Of a stretch of 64,000 nucleotides of DNA, positions 41,418 through 50,597 are shown piece by piece; within the stretch, counting starts at the first letter, position 1, and each line of letters begins with the position of its first letter. The stretch comes from Limnohabitans sp. (GTDB taxonomy: Bacteria; Pseudomonadota; Gammaproteobacteria; Burkholderiales; Burkholderiaceae_C): assembly GCA_009693505.1 (NCBI GenBank), contig SHXD01000009.1:1-64000 (forward strand). The letters run 5' to 3'. A model generated the notes under the pieces. It did not search any database. It was not told the origin of the DNA and saw nothing but the letters and a program-made list of their open reading frames with translations. Made by a program: the position numbers and the translations under genes.

Positions 41418-42568
41418 CAGACTTGAGGCGTTTGGGTAATGGAAGCAGCATCGTGCCACTGAATGGGCACTGCACGTTGTTGTGCAATTCGATCGGCAAC
41501 ACCCGTGCGGTCTTTGACGTCGCCTGCCAATTGTCCGCAGGCAGCATCAATGTCATCACCCCGGGTTTTACGGACAGTGGTCACAAACCCGGCGTCTAAA
41601 AGTACCGCTGCAAATTGTTGAACTGTTGCATCATCGGACCTCAATAAGCCAGACTCTTTGAATGGGTTGAAGGGGATGAGATTGAATTTGCACCGAAGAC
41701 CTTGGCCAGCATGTCGCCGAATGAGTTGGACCAACTCCTTGGCATGCATCACTTGGTCATTCACCCCTTGAAGCATGCAATATTCAAAGGTGATGAAATC
41801 TCGCGGTGCTTTTTCCAAATAGCGAGTGCACTCAGACAGCAACTCATCCAGAGGGTACTTGCGATTCAGAGGCACTAAATTGTCGCGCAATGCATCGTTG
41901 GGGGCATGCAAGGAGACCGCCAATGCGACTGGGCAATCTGCTGATAAACGGGTCATCATGGGCACCACACCCGACGTAGAGACTGTAACCCGTCGACGCG
42001 ACAGGCCGTAGCCATGATCGTCTAGCATGGCTTTTAAAGCAGGAACCAATGCGCTGTAATTTTGCAGCGGCTCGCCCATGCCCATCATGACCACATTGGA
42101 AATAACGCGGTCTGTTTGGTTCAAATGCCTGCGCAAAAAATGCTCAGCAAACCAGAGCTGCGACAAAATTTCGGCTGTGCTTAAGTTGCGACTGAATCCT
42201 TGATGCCCCGTAGAGCAAAAGCGACAGCCCACAGCACAACCGGCTTGGGAGGAAACGCACAAAGTACCGCGATCGTCTTCAGGAATAAAGACAGCTTCAA
42301 CGGCATCGCCTGCGCCAACATCGAACAACCATTTGATGGTGCCGTCTTTTGAGAATTGTTGGGACAGGGTAGGCAAAGCCGCAACGTGGGCATGGACCTT
42401 TAACTTCTCGCGCAGTGATTTGGCAAGGTCTGACATGTCATCAAAATTGGACATGCCGCGCTGGTGAATCCAGCGAAATAGCTGGGTGGCGCGAAAACGT
42501 TTTTCGCCCAAACCCTCACAAAAAACGGCCAAGCCTTCAAGGTCGAAATCAAGAAGGTTGGCCGTCAT
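41417..42568 (-). CDS. rlmN: 23S rRNA/tRNA adenine-C2 methyltransferase RlmN
   Basis: Radical SAM methyltransferase modifying A2503 of 23S rRNA and A37 of some tRNAs. Length 383 aa. The cluster motif is [11 protein letters not shown] near residue 115, and the mechanistic C-terminal Cys is in [10 protein letters not shown] near 350. [16 protein letters not shown] and [11 protein letters not shown] are also family-typical. It follows ndk by 57 bases. Confidence 0.97.
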   Translation of the reverse strand: MTANLLDFDLEGLAVFCEGLGEKRFRATQLFRWIHQRGMSNFDDMSDLAKSLREKLKVHAHVAALPTLSQQFSKDGTIKWLFDVGAGDAVEAVFIPEDDRGTLCVSSQAGCAVGCRFCSTGHQGFSRNLSTAEILSQLWFAEHFLRRHLNQTDRVISNVVMMGMGEPLQNYSALVPALKAMLDDHGYGLSRRRVTVSTSGVVPMMTRLSADCPVALAVSLHAPNDALRDNLVPLNRKYPLDELLSECTRYLEKAPRDFITFEYCMLQGVNDQVMHAKELVQLIRRHAGQGLRCKFNLIPFNPFKESGLLRSDDATVQQFAAVLLDAGFVTTVRKTRGDDIDAACGQLAGDVKDRTGVADRIAQQRAVPIQWHDAASITQTPQV

Positions 42569-42625
42569 GGCGGATGAAAGAAAGGGCTTGTCCGCGAGCT
42601 ATTTGCAAAGGAGAATTAGCGAGGC

Positions 42626-43051
42626 TTAACGTGAATAAACGTTCATGCCAGCGAAAAAGAAGCTGATTTCAACAGCTGCTGTTTCTGAAGCGTCAGAGCC
42701 GTGAACCGCGTTGGCGTCAATGCTTTCTGCAAAGTCAGCGCGAATGGTGCCAGGCGCTGCTTTTTTAGGATCGGTTGCGCCCATCAAATCGCGATTTTTT
42801 AAAATAGCGCCTTCGCCTTCAAGGGCTTGAATCATAACGGGGCCAGAGATCATGAACTCAACCAGATCTTTAAAAAAAGGACGCTCTTTGTGAACCGCGT
42901 AAAAAGCTTCTGCTTCGCCGCGTGACAGGTGCGCCAACTTGGCTGCAACCACTTTGAGGCCAGCAGCTTCAAAACGAGCGTAGATTTGACCGATGACGTT
43001 TTTTGCAACAGCGTCAGGTTTGATGATAGATAAAGTGCGTTCGATAGCCAT
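42626..43051 (-). CDS. ndk: nucleoside diphosphate kinase
   Basis: Transfers the gamma phosphate between nucleoside triphosphates and diphosphates through a phosphohistidine. Length 141 aa. The active-site His is in [12 protein letters not shown] near residue 117, and [15 protein letters not shown] opens the fold. The frame extends to 43117, but MAIERTL at 43051 with GAGGAA nine bases upstream is clearly the start. The 116-base gap to rluB contains TTAAC-N4-GTTAA and a TCCCCATGGGGA palindrome but no clear terminator. Confidence 0.97.
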   Translation of the reverse strand: MAIERTLSIIKPDAVAKNVIGQIYARFEAAGLKVVAAKLAHLSRGEAEAFYAVHKERPFFKDLVEFMISGPVMIQALEGEGAILKNRDLMGATDPKKAAPGTIRADFAESIDANAVHGSDASETAAVEISFFFAGMNVYSR

Positions 43052-43167
43052 GGAAAAATTCCTCAATATTTTTTTAAAAAAGCCAATCATTTTAACCCGA
43101 GTTAAGGGCTTCCCCATGGGGAGAAAGGAATTGCAAACCCTTGAAAGGCTTGAACAAATGAGCTAAT

Positions 43168-44325
43168 TCAGCGACTTCTGCCGCCATTTCGGCGCGGGCC
43201 ACCCGATCTACCGCCAGGGCCTTGCTCTTTGCGCTGTCGACTGAAACTGTCGGCCCCAATGTAGCCCATAGAGGTTTTCATAGGGTCGGGCTGACTGCTA
43301 GCAGATTTGTCAGTGCGCTGGCGAGATGTGCCGGGCCCTGTTTTTTTGGCACCAAAAGCTCTGTTTTGGGGGTTTCGGGGATTTTGATTTCGGGGATCTT
43401 GCGCTCGCTTTTCCCCTACAGTGCCTGGCTCATCACGGTTTTCAGCAGCTTGGGCTTTGTTGGCCGCATGTGTGAGGGCTCGAATGTCGGCCTCGTCCAA
43501 TTCCATGTAGGTACTGCGGCGCAAACCATGCGGCAACACCATGGCGCCATAGCGTATGCGAATAAGGCGGCTGACGGCATGGCCCACCGCTTCCAGCATG
43601 CGCCTTACTTCGCGATTGCGGCCCTCTGAAATGGTCACGCGGTACCAACAGTTAGAGCCCTCTCCACCGCCATTTTCAATCGAACCAAATTGAGCCATGC
43701 CATCTTCGAGCATGACGCCATCTAATAACTTCTGCTTTTCTTCATTGCTCAGGGCGCCCAAAACGCGGACTGCGTATTCACGCTCTAGCCCAAATCGAGG
43801 ATGCATCAATCGATTGGCCAATTCGCCTGAACTGGTAAACAGCAGCAAGCCTTCAGTGTTGAGATCTAAGCGGCCAACAGACTGCCATTTGCCATGTTGC
43901 AAACGGGGTAATTTGCGAAAAACAGTGGGCCTGTTTTTGGGATCGTCATGGCTGACAATTTCACCGGCAGGCTTATGATAAGCAATGACGCGGGGTGGTG
44001 GCGGATCGATTCGAATTCTAAGAGGCCGTCCATTGACCTTAACTTGATCACCATACTGAATTCGTTGACCAATGTGGGCGGGCTCGTTGTTGACCGAGAT
44101 ACGCCCTTCCAAAATGAGCTGCTCCATTTCCAAACGTGAACCCAAGCCAGCTTGCGCTAAGACTTTGTGCAGCTTGGGCGATTCAGCTTGGGGCGGCAAA
44201 ACGCGCTTGGTCAGAAGTGGCGAAATAGTGCCTTCAGCTTCTTGGTCGAACTCTCCAGAAACGACGTCCTCAATGACAATCGGCCGCAAAGGATCTTGAG
44301 ACTGCGTCTCTGGTGACTCAATCAT
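43168..44325 (-). CDS. rluB: 23S rRNA pseudouridine synthase RluB
   Basis: Makes pseudouridine 2605 in 23S rRNA. Length 385 aa. An S4 RNA-binding domain ([20 protein letters not shown]) near residue 51 precedes the catalytic domain with Asp in [15 protein letters not shown]. The last about 100 residues are a basic, Arg/Gly/Asn-rich tail ([33 protein letters not shown]). The start at 44325 overlaps scpB by 8 bases; an ATG 13 codons earlier is less likely. RluB and the closely related RluF are separated here mainly by the scpB neighbour. Confidence 0.92.
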   Translation of the reverse strand: MIESPETQSQDPLRPIVIEDVVSGEFDQEAEGTISPLLTKRVLPPQAESPKLHKVLAQAGLGSRLEMEQLILEGRISVNNEPAHIGQRIQYGDQVKVNGRPLRIRIDPPPPRVIAYHKPAGEIVSHDDPKNRPTVFRKLPRLQHGKWQSVGRLDLNTEGLLLFTSSGELANRLMHPRFGLEREYAVRVLGALSNEEKQKLLDGVMLEDGMAQFGSIENGGGEGSNCWYRVTISEGRNREVRRMLEAVGHAVSRLIRIRYGAMVLPHGLRRSTYMELDEADIRALTHAANKAQAAENRDEPGTVGEKRAQDPRNQNPRNPQNRAFGAKKTGPGTSRQRTDKSASSQPDPMKTSMGYIGADSFSRQRKEQGPGGRSGGPRRNGGRSR

Positions 44326-45043
44326 GGTGCTGGCCTTTCGCCGAGTCTGGCATTTCTTGCGCAATGTTTGTCAAGTCTTCGCCCTCTGCCGTTTGTGCCT
44401 CTGCGGTTTGTGCCTCTGCGGTTTGTGCCTCTGCGGTTTCTGCTTCTTCAATGGCATCTTCTAAAGAAAGTGATGCTTGCGAAGCGTCCGCTTCAGGGGG
44501 ATTCAAGCTGGCCAGCACGGCGGCTTGACCGTCCAGACCGCTCAGTAAAGGCAATTGGTCAAGGGAAGATAAACCCAAATCGTCGAGGAAGTGGCGGGTG
44601 GTGGCATACAAACCAGGACGGCCGACAGACTCGCGATGACCGATGACCTCAACCCAGCCTCTGTCTTCCAACTGTTTGATGATTTGCGTATTGATGGTGA
44701 CACCCCGAATGTCTTCCATATCGCCGCGAGTGACCGGTTGGCGATAGGCAATGATGGCCAAGGTTTCCATGACAGCACGGGTGTACTTGGGGGGTTTTTC
44801 TGGGTTCAGTTTGTCCAAATAGATCCGCAGTTCAGGACGGCTTTGAAACCGCCAACCTGTGGCAACAGAGACCAACTCCAGGCCGCGCTCGGCCCAATCC
44901 AATTGCAACTCTTCTAGGAGTGCCTTAAGTGTGTCAGCGCCTAAAGCGTCATCGAACAAAACACGCATGTCACGCACAGTGACGGGCTGAGTTGAACAAA
45001 GTAACGCTGTTTCAAGGACACGCTTGGCTTGCGCCGTGTTCAT
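44318..45043 (-). CDS. scpB: segregation and condensation protein ScpB
   Basis: Winged-helix partner of ScpA in the SMC condensin complex. Length 241 aa. Core motifs: [20 protein letters not shown], then [20 protein letters not shown] near residue 90, [20 protein letters not shown] and [20 protein letters not shown]. The C-terminal tail is acidic and holds four near-identical five-residue TAEAQ-like repeats encoded by 15-bp units. First gene of the run towards rluB and ndk. Confidence 0.95.
   Translation of the reverse strand: MNTAQAKRVLETALLCSTQPVTVRDMRVLFDDALGADTLKALLEELQLDWAERGLELVSVATGWRFQSRPELRIYLDKLNPEKPPKYTRAVMETLAIIAYRQPVTRGDMEDIRGVTINTQIIKQLEDRGWVEVIGHRESVGRPGLYATTRHFLDDLGLSSLDQLPLLSGLDGQAAVLASLNPPEADASQASLSLEDAIEEAETAEAQTAEAQTAEAQTAEGEDLTNIAQEMPDSAKGQHHD
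44382..44441. repeat. four tandem 15-bp units in the scpB 3' end
   Basis: Units at 44382-44396, 44397-44411, 44412-44426 and 44427-44441; the middle two are identical (GCCTCTGCGGTTTGT) and the outer two each differ by one or two bases. They keep the scpB frame and encode TAEAQ-like pentapeptides in a disordered acidic tail. Such short in-frame repeats commonly vary in copy number by slippage. Confidence 0.95.
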
Positions 45044-45060
45044 GGTGTCAATCTTCCGGG

Positions 45061-45180
45061 ATAAATGCGCTTGAAGCGCGAATTAAGGTGCACGCACCGA
45101 CTTAAAACATCAAGTTAGCGGGGGATGGGACCCACCTGCGCACCCCATCAAGGGGATTTAGGCCAATCTTTCGATTGGTC
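45061..45180. promoter_or_regulatory. inverted repeats in the rluD-scpB gap
   Basis: The 148-base gap holds three short inverted repeats: GCGCTT-G-AAGCGC (45067-45079), GGTGC-AC-GCACC (45087-45098) and a stem CCAATC with a four-base loop to GATTGG (inside 45161-45180; GAAA loop on the minus strand). The last may end the rluD transcript, although it lacks a U-tract, and the first two are candidates for scpB control. No convincing -35/-10 pair is seen. Confidence 0.4.
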
Positions 45181-45191
45181 AAGCCTGAGAT

Positions 45192-46214
45192 TCAGGATTT
45201 TTCATTGTAACTTAGGGACCAAGCTTGAAGCAAACTATGAATATCTGCTGGCACTGGCGATTGAAATGCCAAGGGCTGACCCGATATGGGGTGGTCAAAT
45301 GACAACAGGTCGGCATGCAAGGCCTGCCTTGGCATGAGGGGGTGCGCAGAGCCCCCATAAATAGAATCACCCACCAAAGGCAATTTGAGGGCGGCCATGT
45401 GAACTCGGATTTGATGCGTTCGCCCCGTCTCTAAAATGCAACGTACAAGGCTGCCTTGCTCACTTTGTGACATGACATGAAAGTGGGTTTTGGCTGTTTT
45501 CCCAGAATTTTTGGCTAAATCAACTACAGCCATTCGCAAGCGATTGGCAGGATCTCGGCCAATGGGCAAATCAACTGTCTTTTGCGTATTACCCGTCCAA
45601 GCTTGATCACTCATGGCGATGTACTGTCGCTTGATTTCTCGGGCTGCCATTTTTTTCACCAAAGCATCCATGGCCGCGCGCGTTCTGGCAACCACCATCA
45701 ACCCACTGGAGTCTTTGTCCAAGCGATGAACAATGCCAGCTCTGGGCAATTCCATGAGGGCATGATCTGAACCTAAAAGACCGTTCATCAAGGTACCCGA
45801 CCAATTTCCTGGGGCGGGATGCACAACCAAGCCAGCAGGTTTATCAATCACCCTAAGATCGGCATCTTCGTAGATCACATTCAGAGCCATCGATTCTGGC
45901 TTGAATGCTTGCGATTGAGGCGTGGCACGCAACTCAATCTGCCAAAGCTCACCGGCTTTGACCTTGAAGGCAGACTTAAGCTGAGCCAAGCCAGCACGGC
46001 TGACGGCGCCGTCTTCCAACAACTGCTGCAAATAACTTCTTGAAAACTCAGGTACGCCAGCCACCAGCATCCGATCCAACCGTTGGCCATGAAACTCTGC
46101 GGGTACAAGCAGTTCACGGACCTCTGAGACCTTGGCCGTGAAGGCTAAATCCAGATAAGTTTCATCTTGAAACTCATCAACGTCGCATAGCTCTGAGGGG
46201 CTCGATATAATCAA
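45192..46214 (-). CDS. rluD: 23S rRNA pseudouridine synthase RluD
   Basis: Makes pseudouridines 1911, 1915 and 1917 in helix 69 of 23S rRNA. Length 340 aa. The S4 domain (RLDRMLVAGVPEFSRSYLQQ) precedes the RluA-type catalytic domain with Asp in IVHRLDKDSSGLMVVART near residue 160 and TGRTHQIRVHMA near 270. The start is TTG (46212-46214): an in-frame TAA lies just 6 bases upstream of it, and GGAAA sits 10-14 bases upstream. Back to back with bamD, 25 bases apart, as in many betaproteobacteria. Confidence 0.95.
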   Translation of the reverse strand: MIISSPSELCDVDEFQDETYLDLAFTAKVSEVRELLVPAEFHGQRLDRMLVAGVPEFSRSYLQQLLEDGAVSRAGLAQLKSAFKVKAGELWQIELRATPQSQAFKPESMALNVIYEDADLRVIDKPAGLVVHPAPGNWSGTLMNGLLGSDHALMELPRAGIVHRLDKDSSGLMVVARTRAAMDALVKKMAAREIKRQYIAMSDQAWTGNTQKTVDLPIGRDPANRLRMAVVDLAKNSGKTAKTHFHVMSQSEQGSLVRCILETGRTHQIRVHMAALKLPLVGDSIYGGSAHPLMPRQALHADLLSFDHPISGQPLAFQSPVPADIHSLLQAWSLSYNEKS

Positions 46215-46239
46215 TTTGGTTTATTTCCAAGGTTGCCAG

Positions 46240-47037
46240 ATGTTGAACATCAGATTATCGGTGCTTGCGCTAACGCTTTTCGGTTTTACCGTCACTGTTT
46301 TGTCAGGTTGCTCCAGCACGCCATCTGATCCTACAGCAGCTTGGGCGCCTGAAAAAATATACAGCGAAGCTCGCGACGAATTGAGTGCGGGTGCTTGGGA
46401 TCGTGCGGCCATGCTGTTTGAAAAACTCGAGGGACGGGCTGCCGGTACCCCTTTGGCACAACAGGCCCAAATCGAAAAAGCCTATGCGCAATATCGCGCC
46501 ACAGAAAAAATTCAAGCCATTGCCACGCTTGACCGCTTCCTTAAACTTCACCCCGCCAGCCCAGGTGTGGATTACGCGCTTTACTTAAAAGGCTTGGTCA
46601 ATTTCAACGACAACTTGGGCTTGTTCTCTTTCGTCACAAAGCAAGACTTGTCGGAGCGCGACCAAAAAGCTGCCAAAGACTCTTTTGAATCATTCAAAGA
46701 ACTGATCACTCGTTTTCCCGGCTCCAAATACTCGCCAGATGCACGCCAACGAATGACGTACATTGTCAACTCTTTGGCGGCTTATGAAGTTCACGTGGCG
46801 CGTTTTTATTACAGCAAGGGCGCCTATGTGGCTGCTGTCAATCGCGCTCAATTGGCCATCACTGACTACCCTGGGGTACCGGCCATCAAAGAGGCTCTAG
46901 AAATTCTGGCCAAGTCCTATGGCGCATTGGGAATAGAAGAATTAAGGGCAGACGCGCTCCGCGTTTTAGAGACGAACTTCCCCAAACCCATGACATCACC
47001 CAATAGCAAAACTACTGCGTGGTGGAAGTTTTGGTAA
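46240..47037 (+). CDS. bamD: outer membrane protein assembly factor BamD
   Basis: Essential TPR lipoprotein of the BAM complex (formerly ComL). Length 265 aa. The lipobox LSGC follows LALTLFGFTVTV, with lipidated Cys at residue 24. TPR-type helices follow, including KIYSEARDELSAGAWDRAAM and FKELITRFPGSKYSPDARQRM. The ATG at 46240 is chosen over a TTG at 46216 for its AAGG site and normal signal length. Its last 26 bases overlap the 3' end of the convergent helicase gene. Confidence 0.96.
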   Translation: MLNIRLSVLALTLFGFTVTVLSGCSSTPSDPTAAWAPEKIYSEARDELSAGAWDRAAMLFEKLEGRAAGTPLAQQAQIEKAYAQYRATEKIQAIATLDRFLKLHPASPGVDYALYLKGLVNFNDNLGLFSFVTKQDLSERDQKAAKDSFESFKELITRFPGSKYSPDARQRMTYIVNSLAAYEVHVARFYYSKGAYVAAVNRAQLAITDYPGVPAIKEALEILAKSYGALGIEELRADALRVLETNFPKPMTSPNSKTTAWWKFW

Positions 47038-49027
47038 GCCTGCCCAAGGCCTCTTCAAATTCAACTTCAGTGTGAAGTCTGCGCATGGGCGGCAGACAGG
47101 CCAACAAACGCCGTCCGTAGGCCATGCCAGTCAGGCGTGGATCGCAAACAACCAAAACACCTTGATCAGTTTCACTGCGAATCAGGCGTCCTGCACCCTG
47201 CTTCAGGGCCACTGCAGCTTCTGGCACGCTGTAGTCTGAGAAAGAGCTCTTGCCCGACAACTCCAATCGTTGCGAGCGAGCTTCTACCAAAGGATCGTTT
47301 GGTGGGGGGAAAGGCAACTTGTCAATGACAACCAATTGAAGCGCATCGCCGGGAACATCAAAGCCTTCCCAAAAAGAAGCAGAAGCCACCAACACGCATC
47401 CCAAACCGCCTGCGCTAGAACCCACTCGAAAACGCTCCATGAGTCTGCGCTTGGGGCCTTGTCCTTGGACCAAAACCTCTAACTCACCTGTTTGACCCAA
47501 GGCAGCCGTCAGGGCCTCACCAATGTTGCGCATGGCATTCAAGGTGGTGGTCAACACCAAGGTTCTGCCGCCCAAATTTCGAGCGTGTTTTTCAACCCAC
47601 GATGACACCGTGCGCGTATGAGTCATGTCGCTGGGTTTGGGCATGCCCGGTGGCACATAGATGGCGGCCATTTTGGCATAGTCAAAGGGACTTGCAACTC
47701 TTAACTTGCGCGCTTCACTTAAGCCACAAGGCTCAGTGAACCAGTGCATTTGATCATCCTCGCCTAGCGTTGCAGAAGTAAAAATCCAGGTTTTTTGCGA
47801 GCCAGTCTTTGGCTCTTGAGGTGTCAGATCTTGCAGCATGTGCGTATGCACTGCATTGGAAATATCAAGAGGCGACTCCACCAAACGCATTTGCGCACCC
47901 ACCTCTGCCCACCTCACGGACCCTTGAGCGCAAGGTTCTTGAAAGTCTTGAATCAAACCCAATTGCAATGACACGCGCTCGTACAAGCGCACAAAGTCAG
48001 GCGCCATTTCACTCACTGTGTCTAGCGCTGCTTGAGCGCCTTGAAGTGCTACCTGCAATTGCGCCATGGCCAGCAACCATTCTGAAGTTTCAATGCCATC
48101 TGGAATGGGTTCATTCCAACGCAGCCGTGAACCCGATTTGGCATGTTGGGCAGTGAGTCGCAAATCACGGGTTGATTTTTCCAAAACACTGCAAATCAAG
48201 GTCCAATCAATCAAACCTCTGGCCAATTGCACACCCGCACCCAAGATATCTCGCGTGAGTTCTAAGAGTTGGCTGGTACTCAGATGCCGACCTAAAAAAT
48301 GAATGCCAATTTCATTCAACTGATGCGCTTCGTCGAACACAACAGTTTGCACCGAAGGCAGCAGTTCAGCCATACCCGTTTCGCGAACATTAAGGTCTGC
48401 AAAAAACAAATGGTGATTGATGACAACAACATCGGCAGACATGGCCTCTTTGCGTGCCAAATTGACATGGCAAGATTTGAAGTTGGGGCATGGAGAACCA
48501 AGGCAATTGTCACGCGTTGATGTGACCAAGGGAATGACTGGCGATCTGTCGTCCAAGCCAGACAGCTCAGAGAGGTCGCCGGTTCGAGTGGATTGCGACC
48601 ATGTTTCAATTTTGCTCAAGGCATGCATGTGAATGCGCAACGAAGCATCATGGCTCTGTCTGGCTTGCGACAAACGCAAGGTGCATAAATAACTGCCACG
48701 TCCTTTGAGAAGAGCCACACGAACAGGCAATTTCAAAGCATCGATGAGTTTGGGAATATCCCTTGAGAACAGTTGATCTTGAAGCGCCTTGGTAGCAGTA
48801 GACACCAAAGCACGCTGGCCGCTTAACAACACAGGCACAAGATAGGCATAAGTTTTACCCACACCTGTTCCGGCTTCTACCACCAATTCGCCGCCGCTTG
48901 AAATGGTTTCTGCAACAGCCATAGCCATGTCTGTTTGCCCGGCACGAAATTTAAATTGAGGTATTGCTTGCGCAATGACGCCATCTTCTGTGAAAGTGGC
49001 AGCGACTGCTTGAAGAAAAGCGCTCAA
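47012..49027 (-). CDS. ATP-dependent DNA helicase, YoaA/DinG family
   Basis: XPD-like superfamily 2 helicase, 671 aa, acting on damaged or R-loop-containing DNA. Walker A EAGTGVGKTYAYL is near residue 55 and the DEAH box VFDEAHQLNEI near 230. Four cysteines between them (YLC, NCLG, SPC, KSC) fit the Fe-S cluster. The C-terminal helicase half has FWEGFDVPGDALQLVVIDKLP and KQGAGRLIRSETDQG. The N-terminal AIPQFKFRAGQTDMA resembles E. coli YoaA more than DinG. The start is TTG (49025-49027), overlapping the stop of the upstream gene by 3 bases, with AAGG ahead. Confidence 0.9.
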   Translation of the reverse strand: MSAFLQAVAATFTEDGVIAQAIPQFKFRAGQTDMAMAVAETISSGGELVVEAGTGVGKTYAYLVPVLLSGQRALVSTATKALQDQLFSRDIPKLIDALKLPVRVALLKGRGSYLCTLRLSQARQSHDASLRIHMHALSKIETWSQSTRTGDLSELSGLDDRSPVIPLVTSTRDNCLGSPCPNFKSCHVNLARKEAMSADVVVINHHLFFADLNVRETGMAELLPSVQTVVFDEAHQLNEIGIHFLGRHLSTSQLLELTRDILGAGVQLARGLIDWTLICSVLEKSTRDLRLTAQHAKSGSRLRWNEPIPDGIETSEWLLAMAQLQVALQGAQAALDTVSEMAPDFVRLYERVSLQLGLIQDFQEPCAQGSVRWAEVGAQMRLVESPLDISNAVHTHMLQDLTPQEPKTGSQKTWIFTSATLGEDDQMHWFTEPCGLSEARKLRVASPFDYAKMAAIYVPPGMPKPSDMTHTRTVSSWVEKHARNLGGRTLVLTTTLNAMRNIGEALTAALGQTGELEVLVQGQGPKRRLMERFRVGSSAGGLGCVLVASASFWEGFDVPGDALQLVVIDKLPFPPPNDPLVEARSQRLELSGKSSFSDYSVPEAAVALKQGAGRLIRSETDQGVLVVCDPRLTGMAYGRRLLACLPPMRRLHTEVEFEEALGRLTKTSTTQ

Positions 49028-49392
49028 GGCATTGCCTTGTCTTTGGGCGTCTCTTGGGTTTTGCCCGAAATACGTTGCTGACGCTCTGACTCTTTGAGAT
49101 CACGCTGGCGTGCATTCAAAGTAATCTCACGTTGATCCAAGGGCGATAAAGCTTGGTACTTTTGTTGCTTGGCTTTGAACAAACAATCGTTGACCGCAAA
49201 TTGCTTCCAACACGCCTTAGATGCTGCTTGTAAATGATCCAAGATTACTTTTTTTTCCTCTGCCAACGCAATTCGCTGTTCTGCAATAGCCTCTATTTCA
49301 GGCAACTGCATTGAATGATCAGACTGCGCCATCGCAAGCGCGCAGGCCCAACCCAAAAAAAGAAACAGAACAGCTTTGTTGCAAGAAAACAT
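49024..49392 (-). CDS. small exported protein of unknown function
   Basis: 122 aa with a signal peptide (VLFLFLGWACALAMAQ, cleavage near residue 22). The mature part is a long charged helix with one Cys pair, CWKQFAVNDC (61 and 70), spaced to allow a disulfide, and ends in KTQETPKDKAMP. I recall similar Cys-pair proteins in other Burkholderiales, without a known function. It lies between zapE (7-base gap) and the YoaA-like helicase, whose start overlaps its stop. Confidence 0.75.
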   Translation of the reverse strand: MFSCNKAVLFLFLGWACALAMAQSDHSMQLPEIEAIAEQRIALAEEKKVILDHLQAASKACWKQFAVNDCLFKAKQQKYQALSPLDQREITLNARQRDLKESERQQRISGKTQETPKDKAMP

Positions 49393-49399
49393 GGTTGAA

Positions 49400-50497
49400 T
49401 TAGGTAATTTGAGTGTCTACGGTGCGATGCTCTAGAGCCAAGAATTCTGACGTCTGCATTTCATGCAGACGGGAGATGGTTCTGGGAAACTCATGCGCAA
49501 GGGGACCTTTCGTGTAAAGCGCCTCGGGTTGAACCTCAGCCGATAGAATCAATTTAACACGCCTGTCGTAAAGAACGTCAATGAGCCAAGTAAATCGCCT
49601 TGCTTCTGATGCCAAACGAGGCGGCATCATCGGCACATTGCTGAGCAGCACCGTGTGAAACTCCGTTGCAATTTCCAAGTAGTCATTTTGTGAGCGCGGC
49701 CCACCACAAAGGGTTCTGAAGTCAAACCACACCACTCCCCCTGCTCGCCTTCTTGAAACAATTTCTCGGGCTTCAATGTGCAAAACAGGATCTTCATCTT
49801 GGCTGCTGACAAGCTTGTTGAAAGCATCGGTCATGGCGTTGTCGGCTTCTTCACCCAAGGGGCAATGGTAAAGCTTGACCCTTTCTAAGGTGCGGCGGCG
49901 GTAGTCTGTGCCGTTGTCGACATTCAACACCTCCATGCGCTGATTAAGCAACGCAATGGCGGGCAACAAACGGTCACGATGCAGACCATCTGGGTACAAG
50001 TTGTCGGGCTTGAAGTTGGAAGTGGTGACGAAACTGACGCCATTTTCAAACAAGGAAACCAACAGGCGGTGCAAGATCATGGCGTCGGTAATGTCGGCCA
50101 CATGAAACTCGTCAAAGCAAATGAGTTGATAGCGCTTGGCCATCCGCCTTCCCAACTCATGCAAAGGATTGACGGTTCCTTGCATTAAAGCCATCTCACG
50201 ATGAACTTCTCGCATGAACTCATGGAAGTGCAAACGCGTTTTGTCCTTCACAGGCACAGCGTTGTAAAAACAGTCCATCAAGAAACTCTTGCCGCGACCT
50301 ACACCACCAAACATGTAAACACCACGCGGTAACGCCGGTTTCTTTTTCAAAAAACGAAAGGGACTTTTGATGCTTTCTTGATAAGCCGCCCATTCTTGTG
50401 CGCAGCGCTCTAGGGCCTCTACGGCTCTGAGCTGCGCAGGGTCAGCCTCATAGCCTCTGCTAAGAAGTTCTTGGTCGTAGGCTAATCTAACGGACAT
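49400..50497 (-). CDS. zapE: cell division protein ZapE (AFG1-like ATPase)
   Basis: AAA-like ATPase associated with the Z-ring, related to mitochondrial AFG1. Length 365 aa. Walker A is GGVGRGKSFLMD near residue 67 and Walker B LICFDEFHVADITDAMIL near 125; VTTSNFKPDNLYPDGLHRDRLLP is the sensor region typical of the family. The order lpdA-zapE is common in Comamonadaceae. A terminator at 50545-50570 separates it from the 2-oxoglutarate dehydrogenase genes. Confidence 0.95.
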   Translation of the reverse strand: MSVRLAYDQELLSRGYEADPAQLRAVEALERCAQEWAAYQESIKSPFRFLKKKPALPRGVYMFGGVGRGKSFLMDCFYNAVPVKDKTRLHFHEFMREVHREMALMQGTVNPLHELGRRMAKRYQLICFDEFHVADITDAMILHRLLVSLFENGVSFVTTSNFKPDNLYPDGLHRDRLLPAIALLNQRMEVLNVDNGTDYRRRTLERVKLYHCPLGEEADNAMTDAFNKLVSSQDEDPVLHIEAREIVSRRRAGGVVWFDFRTLCGGPRSQNDYLEIATEFHTVLLSNVPMMPPRLASEARRFTWLIDVLYDRRVKLILSAEVQPEALYTKGPLAHEFPRTISRLHEMQTSEFLALEHRTVDTQIT

Positions 50498-50544
50498 GGA
50501 TCGTGCGCTCTTGAAAAATACTGAGAATAAAGTTTCTTTGGAAA

Positions 50545-50570
50545 GAGAAAACCCGGGACGGGCCCGGGCT
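50545..50570 (-). terminator. intrinsic terminator after lpdA
   Basis: CCCGGG, five bases, CCCGGG, followed on the minus strand by TTTTCTCTTT: a short GC-only stem with a U-rich run. It lies 28 bases after the lpdA stop and 48 before zapE, closing the odhA-odhB-lpdA unit, perhaps with some read-through. Confidence 0.8.
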
Positions 50571-50597
50571 TCGTAGTTTAACGAGACTTCAAAAAAC

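Noticed and set aside
43111-43122. TCCCCATGGGGA palindrome between rluB and ndk
   Set aside because: A 12-base palindrome is expected by chance at this scale; no U-tract, second copy or clear promoter context.
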